From Pedobacter chitinilyticus (lineage in GTDB: Bacteria; Bacteroidota; Bacteroidia; Sphingobacteriales; Sphingobacteriaceae), in NCBI RefSeq assembly GCF_003313385.1, contig NZ_QMHN01000009.1:1-64000 (forward strand): a stretch of 64,000 bases of DNA, given 5' to 3'. Shown here piece by piece: positions 36,250 to 45,691 of the stretch; positions within the stretch are counted from its first letter, which is position 1; each line of letters opens with the position of its first letter. The notes under the pieces were generated by a model that did not search any database, had not been told where the DNA came from, and saw only the letters and a list, made by a program, of their open reading frames with translations. The position numbers were made by a program, and so were the translations under genes.

Positions 36250-37452
36250 ATGAACAATCAAACGCATCAGATGACACCAGGAGCAAATAACAGATTAAAC
36301 GAACTTTTCCAAAAGTATGTAGACAAAAGCATTACAAAGGAAGAGTATGTGGAACTGTTTGCTTACATCAACAATCCAGAAACCAAAGAGGAAGTACTTG
36401 CCTTTATGGATGAACACAATAAAAAAGTACAATCTGATGCTTTGGTACATGAAATAGATTGGGATAGCATGTACGCCAACATTACCAATCCAAAAAAGTT
36501 GGATGGTCGTAAGCGCTCCCCATTTTGGAAGTATGCTGCGGCCGCTGCTTTGTTTGTTGTTGGAAGCTTTACACTTTACTATGCTAGCCAAAATGGAGAA
36601 GGTAAAAAAGCCCCTTTAGCCTATCATAACGATGTTTTGCCTGGTGGCGATAAAGCAATATTAACCCTTGCAGATGGTTCTACCATTACCTTGGACAATA
36701 GTGCGGATGGGAAATTAGCCACTCAAGGCGATATTTCTATCGAAAAGGATGCCAAAGGCCAAATTGTTTACTTGGTAAAAGGCAGTGCCGAAGAAGAGAT
36801 GCAAAAAATCAACACTTTGGCAACACCAGCAGGCGGGAAGTTTAGTGTGGTTTTATCCGATGGTAGTAAAGTATGGCTTAACGCCTCATCATCCATCAAA
36901 TTTCCAGTAGCTTTTGACAAAGATGCTCGCAAAGTAGAAATCAAGGGTGAAGCCTATTTTGAAATTGAGAAAGACCAAAAAAGACCATTTTACGTAGTAA
37001 ATGGCAGTGCCGAGGTAAAAGTTTTGGGTACTCATTTCAACGTAATGGCCTACCCGGATGAATACCGTTCGGAGCTTACCCTATTAGAAGGCTCGGTGCA
37101 ATTTAGTAAAAGCGGTCACTCAGAGCTGCTAACTCCTGGAAAGCAAATTCTGTATACCGAAAGCAGCGACGATACCAAGCAACGTTCGGCGAATATTGAG
37201 GAAGTAATGGCTTGGAAAAATGATTTGTTTGTATTCAACAACACCAATATCGATGAAATCATGAAAGAACTAATGCGGTGGTACAAAGTAAAGGTTAAAT
37301 ACGAAGGCGAAAAACCAGACATTTCTTTCACAGGTGTCATTCCAAGAAATGCCAATGTTTCAAATGTGTTAAAAGCATTAGAATTGACTGGTGACGTAGT
37401 TTTTGGAGTAGAAAATAATGTAATTACCTGTCAAAAGAAGATGACGAAATAG
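36250..37452 (+). CDS. FecR-family anti-sigma factor
   Basis: The 400-residue protein has a cytoplasmic N-terminal part (about 1-90, binding the sigma factor, with YVDKSITKEEYVELFAYI). One membrane segment follows (about 92-110, YAAAAALFVVGSFTLYY), then a periplasmic FecR domain (about 190-290, with TPAGGKFSVVLSDGSKVWLN and GEAYFEIEKDQ). A C-terminal DUF4974-type domain completes it (about 325-397, with FNNTNIDEIMKELMRWYKV). It should release the ECF factor when the SusC receptor with its STN domain signals. It lies 22 bases after the cargo gene and 112 before SusC. Confidence 0.95.
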   Translation: MNNQTHQMTPGANNRLNELFQKYVDKSITKEEYVELFAYINNPETKEEVLAFMDEHNKKVQSDALVHEIDWDSMYANITNPKKLDGRKRSPFWKYAAAAALFVVGSFTLYYASQNGEGKKAPLAYHNDVLPGGDKAILTLADGSTITLDNSADGKLATQGDISIEKDAKGQIVYLVKGSAEEEMQKINTLATPAGGKFSVVLSDGSKVWLNASSSIKFPVAFDKDARKVEIKGEAYFEIEKDQKRPFYVVNGSAEVKVLGTHFNVMAYPDEYRSELTLLEGSVQFSKSGHSELLTPGKQILYTESSDDTKQRSANIEEVMAWKNDLFVFNNTNIDEIMKELMRWYKVKVKYEGEKPDISFTGVIPRNANVSNVLKALELTGDVVFGVENNVITCQKKMTK

Positions 37453-37471
37453 AAATAACAAAGGCAAAAGA

Positions 37472-37499
37472 GCTTTTCCCGGCGGCAACCGAGAAAAGC
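37472..37499 (+). other. Hairpin between FecR and SusC genes
   Basis: GCTTTTCCCGG (37472-37482) pairs with CCGAGAAAAGC (37489-37499): 10 bp in two blocks around a single C-A mismatch, loop of 6. No T-run follows, so it is not a standard terminator. It could set relative expression of FecR and SusC by RNA stability or processing. Confidence 0.5.
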
Positions 37500-37564
37500 A
37501 ACGGGCCAAACAAATAATAAACTAGAACGAACACTATTTATTCAAATCCCTTATATACAAATGT

Positions 37565-40500
37565 ATGAAAGAAAAAATACATTGTAGATTGTCGTGCGCT
37601 ATTTTTAGCAGCGATTTTTCGACCAAACAAAACCAACTATTTAAAAAAGCCTTACTGGTTATGAGAATCATTGCCGTAATTGTGTTTGTTTTTAGTTTAC
37701 ATGTAAGTGCCAAAACCCTAGGCCAAAACGTAAACATTAAAAAACAAAACATCACCTTAAAAGAAGTATTTAAGGAGCTAAGGTCGCAAACTGGCTACTA
37801 CTTTATTTACAACAGTAAAGAAGTAGCTGACGACAAGAAAGTCTCTGCAAATTTTTCAAATGCACCCATTGATGTGGTGTTGAGCTCGGTATTGAAAGGG
37901 ATGTCGTTGAGTTATACCATCGACGAAAAAATTATCTCTTTGAAACCATCAATACAGAGCCGTGAAACAACATCTACTGGAGTTGCGGTACAACAAGACC
38001 GTGTCGTTACCGGTAACATTACCGATGCCGAAGACGGAACGCCATTATTAGGTGTTTCCATCAGAGTGAAAGGCTCTACGTTAGGCACAATGACCAATGG
38101 TGATGGTAATTTTTCGATTAATGTAAAAGCCGCTGACAAGGTATTAGTGTTGAGTTACATTGGTTACGTAACCAAGGAAATTACCTTAACCGCTTTAAAT
38201 AAATATGAAGTTGCCTTAACTAAAGATAGCAAGCAGTTAGACGAGGTCGTAATTGCCTTTGGTACCACGACTAGAAATGAACTGACCAACTCAGTAACTA
38301 AAATCTCTGCAAAAGATATTGAACAAAGACCAATCAGTAACCTTAACTCGGCGCTTGTAGGTGCTTCTCCAGGAGTTCAAACCACTGCAGGTAGTGGCCA
38401 ACCAGGCGAAGGTCCAGATCTTCGTATCAGAGGGTTTGGCTCGGTAACAGGAGATAATGCCCCACTTTACATTTTGGATGGTGCGCCATACGAAGGCGTA
38501 ATCAGTAACATCAATCCAGAAGATATTGATAACATTTCCATCCTAAAAGATGCTTCTGCTACAGCCTTATATGGCTCTAGAGCAGCTAATGGCGTGGTAT
38601 TAATCACCACCAAAAAAGGAATAAACAATGGTAAAAGTAACATTACAGCAAAGCTTACCCACGCATTCTCCGAAAGAGGACTTCCTAATTATGAAACCCT
38701 AGATGCCTACCAATATTTTCCTGTAGTTTGGGAAGCCTTAAAAAATGGAACCTCAGGCAGTGCCGCTGCAGCTACTGCCGATTTGAAAAACTACGTAGGA
38801 TGGAATCCATTCAATGTGGCAGACGATGAAATTGTATTGCAAAACGGTTTAATCAACCCCAATGCTAAATTACTTTATCCAGACGATGTAAGGTTTAGAA
38901 ATGAACTACAAAGAGTAGGGATGAGGACCGATTTGTCACTCTCATTGAGCGGCGGCTCAAACAAAACGGATCATTATGTATCCCTAAATTACCTAGATGA
39001 AAATGGTTACGTGATTGGCTCTGATTTTAAACGTTTCTCAGGAAGGCTAAGACTTAACTCTACGCCAATGAACTGGTTGAAATTTGGTTTAAATCTATTT
39101 GGAACCTACACCAAATCCGATCAGGCAAATGAAGCAAGTGGAATTAACGAAAATCCATTTTACATTGACCTTATTCTAGCACCAATTTATCCAGTTTTTA
39201 AGCACGACGCAACTACCGGTGCTTATATTTTGGATGGAAACGGAAATAAAGTTTACGATCCAGGAGATTATAGACCGCTGTTTACAGGAAGAAACGTGGT
39301 TTACGAAACATTATATAACGTAAACCAAGTAAGAAGAAATTCATTAAATGGCGTGGCCAATGTAGAAGCTAATTTCTGGAAAGATTTCAAGTTTACCTCT
39401 AACTTTAGCTTTAACCTTGGGAACTATCGCAGCAATGTTTACGATAACAGCGTAATGGGCGATGCCGTAGGTGTAGGGAGAACCACCAGAACCAACAGCT
39501 TAACCACCTATTTAAACTTCAACCAACTTTTAACTTGGAGTAAAACCATAGATAAGCACAAAATTAGTGTGTTGGTTGGTCACGAGAACTACTTGAACTA
39601 TTACGATTACCTTTCGGGTTCTCGACGCAGCGAGGGAATTTCGGGATTGCCAGTGTTGGATAACATGACCACCACTACCGCATTAAGCTCTTATGATAGA
39701 GACTATAAAACCGAAGGTTACCTTTCTAAAGTAGATTATAGCTACAAAGGACGTTACTTATTCTCTGGATCATTCAGACGAGACGGCTCTTCAAGATTTT
39801 CTCAAAAAAGTAGATGGGGTAACTTCTGGTCGGTGAGTGGTGCTTACAACATTGACAGAGAACCATTCTTCAAAGTAAAATGGGTAAATACACTTAAAAT
39901 TAGAGCATCCTATGGCGAGGTGGGTAATGACCGCACAGGTAGTTACTTTACCTATCAACGTCTTTATGATTTGGGCTACAACAATGGCGTCGAACCTGGA
40001 GCACTACTTACTCAGGCAGGAAATCAAAACTTGCTTTGGGAGGCCAACCAAAATGCAGACGTAGCAGTAGAGTTTTCGGTACTTAAAAATAGATTTGGCG
40101 GTACCGTAGAAGCTTTCCGTCGTCAGTCAAGCAACCTATTGTTTGCCGTAACCCTTCCTTTAACTTCTGGCTTGCTTACCTACAACGATAACTTTGGAAG
40201 CATGCGCAACGAGGGGATCGAAGTACAGTTAAACGGGGTGCCAATTAAAACCAAAACCTTTAAGTGGAATGTTGATGTCAACTGGAGCACCTTTAGAAAC
40301 AAAATTCTTTCGCTGCCATCATCTTACGAAGGAAGGGTGAGCGGTACCAAAAAATATGAAACTGGAAAATCACTATACGAGTTTTGGTTGAGAGATTGGG
40401 TAGCTGTTGATCCGCAAACAGGTAGCAATTTGTATGTGCCTATCGATAAAACAGTATCTCCAGCAACCTATAACGGTCAAACTTACACCACATCACTTAC

Positions 40501-41017
40501 CAATGCCACTTATTATTACGCAGGTAGTGCTATTCCTGATTTCTTTGGGAGCATCAATAATACCTTTACTTATAAAAACTGGTCATTACAAGCATTAATG
40601 ATCTATCAAGTTGGAGGTTACACCTTCGATAATGATTATCGTTCTTTAATGTTTAGGGGTGGAACCACTACCAACGGTAGAGCGCTACACGTAGACATGT
40701 TAAAACGTTGGCAAAAGCCAGGTGATGTGACCGACATTCCTGCTTTGAGTACTTCGACTACCATTTCAGATACAGATCGTTGGTTAACAAAATCCGACTA
40801 CCTGAATTTACGTACAGTATCATTAACCTATAATTTCTCTAAAAAACTATTGAGTAGGTTAAAACTTAGCAACGTTAAAGCCTATGTAAATGGCGAGAAT
40901 TTATTCATTACTTCTGCGAGAAAAGGGATGGACCCAACGCAAACCTACACTGGGGATGCCGAATACACCTATGCACCTTCTCGTATTGTAAGTTTTGGTC
41001 TTAACATAACATTATAG
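37565..41017 (+). CDS. SusC/RagA-type TonB-linked outer-membrane protein with STN domain
   Basis: The 1150-residue protein has an extended N terminus with a hydrophobic signal segment (about 33-50). A secretin/TonB N-terminal (STN) signalling domain follows (about 53-125, KKQNITLKEVFKELRSQTGY), then a carboxypeptidase-like domain (about 147-215), and a plug with the SusC hallmarks DEVVIAFGT, RIRGFGSV and DASATALYGSRAANGVVLITT (about 226-348). The remainder is a 22-strand-type barrel. With SusD it imports oligosaccharides or peptides using TonB energy. The STN domain transmits ligand binding to FecR. The shorter in-frame ATG at residue 33 is also a possible start. Substrate is unclear as no glycosidase lies nearby. 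Confidence 0.95.
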   Translation: MKEKIHCRLSCAIFSSDFSTKQNQLFKKALLVMRIIAVIVFVFSLHVSAKTLGQNVNIKKQNITLKEVFKELRSQTGYYFIYNSKEVADDKKVSANFSNAPIDVVLSSVLKGMSLSYTIDEKIISLKPSIQSRETTSTGVAVQQDRVVTGNITDAEDGTPLLGVSIRVKGSTLGTMTNGDGNFSINVKAADKVLVLSYIGYVTKEITLTALNKYEVALTKDSKQLDEVVIAFGTTTRNELTNSVTKISAKDIEQRPISNLNSALVGASPGVQTTAGSGQPGEGPDLRIRGFGSVTGDNAPLYILDGAPYEGVISNINPEDIDNISILKDASATALYGSRAANGVVLITTKKGINNGKSNITAKLTHAFSERGLPNYETLDAYQYFPVVWEALKNGTSGSAAAATADLKNYVGWNPFNVADDEIVLQNGLINPNAKLLYPDDVRFRNELQRVGMRTDLSLSLSGGSNKTDHYVSLNYLDENGYVIGSDFKRFSGRLRLNSTPMNWLKFGLNLFGTYTKSDQANEASGINENPFYIDLILAPIYPVFKHDATTGAYILDGNGNKVYDPGDYRPLFTGRNVVYETLYNVNQVRRNSLNGVANVEANFWKDFKFTSNFSFNLGNYRSNVYDNSVMGDAVGVGRTTRTNSLTTYLNFNQLLTWSKTIDKHKISVLVGHENYLNYYDYLSGSRRSEGISGLPVLDNMTTTTALSSYDRDYKTEGYLSKVDYSYKGRYLFSGSFRRDGSSRFSQKSRWGNFWSVSGAYNIDREPFFKVKWVNTLKIRASYGEVGNDRTGSYFTYQRLYDLGYNNGVEPGALLTQAGNQNLLWEANQNADVAVEFSVLKNRFGGTVEAFRRQSSNLLFAVTLPLTSGLLTYNDNFGSMRNEGIEVQLNGVPIKTKTFKWNVDVNWSTFRNKILSLPSSYEGRVSGTKKYETGKSLYEFWLRDWVAVDPQTGSNLYVPIDKTVSPATYNGQTYTTSLTNATYYYAGSAIPDFFGSINNTFTYKNWSLQALMIYQVGGYTFDNDYRSLMFRGGTTTNGRALHVDMLKRWQKPGDVTDIPALSTSTTISDTDRWLTKSDYLNLRTVSLTYNFSKKLLSRLKLSNVKAYVNGENLFITSARKGMDPTQTYTGDAEYTYAPSRIVSFGLNITL

Positions 41018-41029
41018 AATTTGTCAATA

Positions 41030-42592
41030 ATGAAAAGATATTTATCAATTTTAACCGTCCTTTTCTTTTTGCTCACGTTAGGCGCATGCAAAAAGAGCTA
41101 TTTAGATACCACGCCATCTGATCAGATAGATGCTGCCAAAATCTTCGATAACATTAACAATGTAAAAGTTGCCCTTAACGGGATTTATCGCGCCACTTAC
41201 ATGCAATACTCCGATCAGGAACAAGATGGCCACCCAGCTATGATGATTGTTTTGGACTTCATGGGAGAAGACATTGTACACACGGCTACGGGTACCGTAT
41301 ATTTTAGAGGTGCTTACAGATGGACGGATCATCGTTCAGAATTGAATGACTTGCCTTATTTTTCTTACAGGCTCTATTATCGCATCATTGCCAATGCCAA
41401 TATTCTTTTAGAAGGTATTGATAGAGTGCCAGATGCAACGGAAGCACAAAAAAATGTAATTAAAGGCGAATGTTTGGCATTAAGAGGATGGGCACATTTC
41501 ATGTTGGTGCAACTTTTCGGGATGAGATACGATAAAACAACATTGTCAGATGTGTCTTCTCAGAACACAACGTCAGCGAGAGTACAATTAGGAGTGCCAG
41601 TAGTCACCAAATATTCATTAGACCCGCAACCCAGAAATACTGTAGAAGAAGTATATATCCAAGTTAATAAGGATCTAGATCAAGCGATTACTTTATTGGA
41701 AGGAGCGCCACCGAGAGGACTCTACAGAACACATATTGATAAAAGCGTTGCTCAGGGGATTAAGGCTCGTGTAGCGCTAACTCAACAAAATTGGACCGAT
41801 GCCGCCTATTATGCCCAAGAAGCGTTAAAAGGTTACCAGTTGATGTCGAGCACAGCGTATTTGGACGGCTTTAGTGACATGAAAAACTCTGAATGGATGT
41901 GGGGAGCACATCAGTTGCCAGAACAGTTGCCAGCTTACGGCTCTTTCTTCGCCTATATGTCTTCTAACTTTAACTCTTCGCATACTCGACCAAATCCTAA
42001 AAAAATCAGTATTTCTCTTTATAATTCCTTAACCAATACAGATATAAGAAGGAAATTATTTTGCGATAACATTAACGATTACATTAATTTTCCAGGAGTG
42101 ATAGATGCTTCTACTGGGCAACCAGTAACGGGCCAAACCAGAGCACTTTACATGCAGAAGAAATTTGTGGTAGCTGACCCGGCAGTAAGTGCTGGTGACA
42201 TTCCTTACATGCGTGTAGCAGAAATGTATCTAATTGCGGCCGAAGCAAAAGCAAAACTTGGTTTGCTTAACGAGGCTGCAGATATCATCGATGTTTTGGC
42301 CAAGAATAGGGACCCAAATTATACCCGTCCAGATAACATCTCAGATATAGCAAATGACAACAATGGTTTGATCATGATGCAAAGAAGAATTGAGTTGTGG
42401 GGCGAAGGCTTTCGATTTCTAGACCTTAAGAGGTTAAAATTATCTCTGGATAGGAGTGGAACTGGGTCAACAGCAACACTCGCTAATGTGGGGGTAAATA
42501 CACCGATAAGTGCGGACAATGTGCGTTGGCAATTCTTAATTCCGAGACGAGAGATTCAGGCCAATCCATACATGGTGCAAAATCCTTTATAA
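41030..42592 (+). CDS. SusD/RagB family nutrient-binding lipoprotein
   Basis: The 520-residue lipoprotein (ATG at 41030; a TTG three codons earlier is less likely) has the lipobox LTLGACKKSYLDTTPSDQ. Helical TPR-like elements follow (ECLALRGWAHFMLVQLFG), and the C-terminal signature is RRIELWGEGFRFLDLKRLKL with a final NPLL-type end (PYMVQNPL). SusD proteins sit on the outer leaflet as a lid over SusC. It begins 12 bases after SusC ends. The following genes encode a metzincin-motif protein and an FGase-like lipoprotein, hinting that the system may take up peptides or amides rather than sugars; that is inference. Confidence 0.95.
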   Translation: MKRYLSILTVLFFLLTLGACKKSYLDTTPSDQIDAAKIFDNINNVKVALNGIYRATYMQYSDQEQDGHPAMMIVLDFMGEDIVHTATGTVYFRGAYRWTDHRSELNDLPYFSYRLYYRIIANANILLEGIDRVPDATEAQKNVIKGECLALRGWAHFMLVQLFGMRYDKTTLSDVSSQNTTSARVQLGVPVVTKYSLDPQPRNTVEEVYIQVNKDLDQAITLLEGAPPRGLYRTHIDKSVAQGIKARVALTQQNWTDAAYYAQEALKGYQLMSSTAYLDGFSDMKNSEWMWGAHQLPEQLPAYGSFFAYMSSNFNSSHTRPNPKKISISLYNSLTNTDIRRKLFCDNINDYINFPGVIDASTGQPVTGQTRALYMQKKFVVADPAVSAGDIPYMRVAEMYLIAAEAKAKLGLLNEAADIIDVLAKNRDPNYTRPDNISDIANDNNGLIMMQRRIELWGEGFRFLDLKRLKLSLDRSGTGSTATLANVGVNTPISADNVRWQFLIPRREIQANPYMVQNPL

Positions 42593-42721
42593 CGCTTTAA
42601 TATTTAGTCAAATATGTTTTTAACAGGGGGAGTAAAATGCTCCTCCTTGTTATTCCATTGCCTGATCTTTGCCTCATCCTTCCGCTGAAAATCCCTAAAA
42701 ATCAATCTTAATACAAGGAAA

Positions 42722-43387
42722 ATGAAAAAAATAGGATTGCTGCTGTTAATTGTTTTGGCGCTATTAGCCATCAATATTTTTGCAACGCCATCATCAGGCA
42801 TTTTCAAAAAACAAACAGATATTGCTGATTTCAATCTCAGCGTTTCCTTTACGGTAGAAGAAGGCGCAAAAGTACCCGCAGGTTTTGCCGATACCCTTAA
42901 AAAAGCACAAACCTTATTGGCTAAAGTTTTCCGTTCAAAAGAATTTAAGGAGGCTCTTTTTAAGCAAAGCTATAACGACTCCGCCTATAGCAAAACCAAG
43001 AAAGCTTGCTTCTTTACTATTTACGATCCAAAAACAGGGCGTATCAGTGGAGAATCTGTTTATCAAAATCTATTGAAAGAAAAAGACGTAAAGCTCCAAA
43101 TCAATGTGAAAAACAACGGCGACAAAAAAGGAACAATGGGCGCTTCCTTTGTCTGTAATCATCAATTTACCACTTATGATTATTGGCTGCAAGAAAAAGA
43201 AGAGTTGGCACGACGATTAGCCCGTCACATCGCACATGAATTTACGCACATTAGAGGTTACAGGCACGACAATAAAGTGCCAAAAGAATTCAAATGGGGA
43301 AGAGAGGTGAAAGAAGATCCCGCCTATGGTGTTGGAAACATTGTAGGAGAAATTTTAACAGCGTGGGGTAAAAAATCTCTTATTTAA
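42722..43387 (+). CDS. Exported protein with metzincin-type zinc motif, unknown family
   Basis: The 221-residue product has a hydrophobic N-terminal signal or anchor (about 4-20). Residues 172-183 read HEFTHIRGYRHD, an exact HExxHxxGxxHD pattern as in metzincin metalloproteases. No methionine follows the motif, so the classical Met-turn is missing and the C-terminal part is short (38 residues). The rest is unfamiliar. It lies 129 bases after SusD and 17 bases before the FGase-like lipoprotein, so the three may work together on extracellular peptides. Protease activity is an inference from the motif alone. Confidence 0.72.
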   Translation: MKKIGLLLLIVLALLAINIFATPSSGIFKKQTDIADFNLSVSFTVEEGAKVPAGFADTLKKAQTLLAKVFRSKEFKEALFKQSYNDSAYSKTKKACFFTIYDPKTGRISGESVYQNLLKEKDVKLQINVKNNGDKKGTMGASFVCNHQFTTYDYWLQEKEELARRLARHIAHEFTHIRGYRHDNKVPKEFKWGREVKEDPAYGVGNIVGEILTAWGKKSLI

Positions 43388-43404
43388 ATCAAAAGCTTAA
43401 AACA

Positions 43405-44352
43405 ATGAAAAAGATTAGCCTATTACTATACATCAGCACCTGCCTGTTCATCCTATCTTGTAAAAAAAGTAGCAATAATAACACTGACGATCAACAGCCG
43501 CCAACAACCGTCGACTACAAACCCAATACTACCGTTTATGGCACTAACAACTATGTAAAGTTTATTGTAGGAGATTTAAATTCACCAATTATTTTGGCAT
43601 CTCCCCACGACGGAACCATTATTCCCGATGGTTGGCCGCAAAGAGATAACCCCGATGCCGTAATCGTTAGGGATTTATACGTAACGGCTTTAACTACTGA
43701 GATATCAAATGCCTTATATAGTAGAACCGGTTTGCGTCCACATATGATTGTGAATGATGTCGCAAGGTCTAGAATGGAGCCTAACAGAGCCTTAGAAGAA
43801 GCTTATCATAAAACAGAAGCAGCAAACCAACTTTGGCGCGAATACCATGCTTTCCTCAAAGGAGCACAGGAGATGGTTCAAAAAAATGTAGGTAAAGGCT
43901 TATTTTTAGATATGCACGGACACGGACACACCGTCCCTCGTGTCGAAGTGGGCTATATCGTCTCAAAAGCGAACTTGAACGGTACAGATGCTGGATTAAA
44001 CAGCCTAGCCACTACCTCAAGCATTTACCATCTTTCCACCATTTCTGCGTATCCTTTTTCTCAACTAATTAGGGGCGATTACGCTTTTGGAACCCTACTG
44101 GAGAACGAAGGAATTAGAGCAGTGCCAAGTAAGCAAGACCCAAAGCCTAATAATGATGACTATTTCAATGGGGGCTACTGTACGCTAACCTATGGTTCAA
44201 AAACTAGTGGGGCAGTTTCGGCCATTCAACTAGAAACCCATGGACCTAACTTAAGGAACAACCCAACGGAACGTAAAGCTTCGGGCGCTAAAATTGCAGA
44301 TGCAATCATCAAATACATGCAAAGTCATTACGGATTGTTCTTAGGCAAATGA
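43405..44352 (+). CDS. N-formylglutamate amidohydrolase-like lipoprotein
   Basis: The 315-residue protein has a lipoprotein signal (LFILSCKKSS; lipidated Cys). It shares the family blocks of the protein at 28492: ILASPHDGTIIPDG, VNDVARSRMEPNRALEEA and LDMHGHGHTVPRVEVGY, then AVPSKQDPKPNNDDYFNGGY. The second glycine of the first block (PHGG in the paralogue) is Asp here. It would be anchored to a membrane and hydrolyse an amide bond of unknown substrate. It is the last gene of the SusC/D-linked run. Confidence 0.8.
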   Translation: MKKISLLLYISTCLFILSCKKSSNNNTDDQQPPTTVDYKPNTTVYGTNNYVKFIVGDLNSPIILASPHDGTIIPDGWPQRDNPDAVIVRDLYVTALTTEISNALYSRTGLRPHMIVNDVARSRMEPNRALEEAYHKTEAANQLWREYHAFLKGAQEMVQKNVGKGLFLDMHGHGHTVPRVEVGYIVSKANLNGTDAGLNSLATTSSIYHLSTISAYPFSQLIRGDYAFGTLLENEGIRAVPSKQDPKPNNDDYFNGGYCTLTYGSKTSGAVSAIQLETHGPNLRNNPTERKASGAKIADAIIKYMQSHYGLFLGK

Positions 44353-44425
44353 AATTGAAAATCTTCCATCACTTTTATGTCAGTGCCGCATAGCACAAAT
44401 TTAACTAACAGAATATTTAAGTGAT

Positions 44426-44803
44426 ATGGATTTTTTTTTCGAATACATCTATTATAGGGTGACCAAAGCTTATTTTAAATGGGATGGTCGTGTAGGCATA
44501 ACCGCTATTGTAGCAATTACTATGATACAAAATGTGATGTTACTTAATACCTATCTCATAGTCTCTAAACTTGCGCACGAGGAACCAAGAAAAATGCTAG
44601 CTTTAGAAAAATGGGTAATGGCTTTAGTTTTTGTGGCTATAATGTCATATAACTATCGCAAACACCACAAAAATTATAATAAATATAAACGGCATTGGAA
44701 AAATGAAAGTAAAAGCTTAAGAGTTTTTAAAGGTCTTTTGGTTTTTTTAGCACTGCTATTTCCATGGCTGCTAACCATTATAATTGCAGTTGTATATCGT
44801 TAA
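44426..44803 (+). CDS. Small membrane protein, unknown function
   Basis: The 125-residue product has about three hydrophobic segments (about 24-45, 63-78 and 104-123) with a strongly basic stretch between the last two (YRKHHKNYNKYKRHWKNESK). No family is recognised. The fully open frame, own terminator at 44827 and absence of overlap support it as a real gene. Its location after the FGase-like gene gives no functional clue. Confidence 0.65.
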   Translation: MDFFFEYIYYRVTKAYFKWDGRVGITAIVAITMIQNVMLLNTYLIVSKLAHEEPRKMLALEKWVMALVFVAIMSYNYRKHHKNYNKYKRHWKNESKSLRVFKGLLVFLALLFPWLLTIIIAVVYR

Positions 44804-44826
44804 TCTTATTTATTGAATAGTATTAG

Positions 44827-44857
44827 AAAAGTGGTCTTTTTAAGCGGCCACTTTTAT
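44827..44857 (+). terminator. Terminator after small membrane protein gene
   Basis: AAAAGTGG (44827-44834) pairs with CCACTTTT (44848-44855) around a 13-nt loop. The T-run is part of the right arm. Confidence 0.65.
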
Positions 44858-44865
44858 TGGCATAA

Positions 44866-44985
44866 AATTTTCAATTACTTTATGAAGTGGGCGACAATAC
44901 ACCACGAGCATATATCAAGCAAAAAGCAACCAAAGTAGCAGAAGTGCTCATGGCCGAATTACAAAAGCAATCAGAAAATAAGTAA
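44866..44985 (+). pseudogene. Possible 3' remnant of a deleted gene
   Basis: An open frame of 39 codons without a good start reads as a protein C terminus: YEVGDNTPRAYIKQKATK, then VAEVLMAELQKQSENK and a stop. The amphipathic helical look and normal codon use suggest decayed coding sequence rather than random DNA. I could not name the parent. The internal ATG would give only 12 residues. Confidence 0.4.
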
Positions 44986-44995
44986 GGTTTAAAGA

Positions 44996-45676
44996 TTAGC
45001 GTCTTCCGTTCGTCAGTTCTTCCAGCTTATTGCGCTCATCTTGAAGTTCCCTTGCCAATTTACGTTCCTTCTCCACAGCCTTCGATTTATAAGCTTGATA
45101 CTCATCCGAAATCTCAGTATACAGTTGCGAACGATGTTTAGCCTCACTGATACTTTTTCCAGAACGAGCAACAATGATGATTAAGGCAATCACTAATACC
45201 CCAATAATACTCCAAACAATAATACTATAAGTGCCCTTGTCAAAAGAAATACCTAAAAAGCTAATCTCATTTAGCTTATTGGTACTCTCGTTCAGCGACG
45301 CATCTTTGCCAGAAATTTCAGTTTTTAAATAATTAACCGTTTTGCCTTGGTCAGTAAGTTTTTGTTGAAGAGCTTTCAGCTCAGCCCGCTCTTTTCTAAG
45401 CGTATCACTTACATTTTTCCAAAGCTGGTCTAATCTATATTTTGCAACCATTTTATAGCCATCAGGCGAAGTCCTGGTACGCGACAGCATAAATTGGTAC
45501 TGCCCGTTTAAACTCGGATCAGTATTTTTAACCGAATCGCGTTCCCAAGTCCCTGTCTTTACAGTATGGGCAATTGGTTTTTGAGCAGTAGTAGGAGGTT
45601 GAGTTTGGGCGAAAGCGTTGCCAAAACAAAGCGTAAAAGATAAAATGCTAGTGATAGAAAGTATCGTTTGTCTCAT
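44996..45676 (-). CDS. Exported membrane protein with coiled coils, unknown function
   Basis: The 226-residue product has a signal peptide (1-23, ending AFAQ). A soluble part with WERDSVKNTDPSLNGQYQFM follows, then a coiled coil (about 90-135), one membrane segment (about 152-170, IIVWSIIGVLVIALIIIVA) and a second highly charged coiled coil at the cytoplasmic end (about 175-226). The layout suggests a scaffold or sensor bridging periplasm and cytoplasm. I know no characterised member. It is divergent from tyrA-like gene 45839, with a perfect palindrome in between. Confidence 0.75.
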   Translation of the reverse strand: MRQTILSITSILSFTLCFGNAFAQTQPPTTAQKPIAHTVKTGTWERDSVKNTDPSLNGQYQFMLSRTRTSPDGYKMVAKYRLDQLWKNVSDTLRKERAELKALQQKLTDQGKTVNYLKTEISGKDASLNESTNKLNEISFLGISFDKGTYSIIVWSIIGVLVIALIIIVARSGKSISEAKHRSQLYTEISDEYQAYKSKAVEKERKLARELQDERNKLEELTNGRR

Positions 45677-45691
45677 AATCTAGTAAATATC

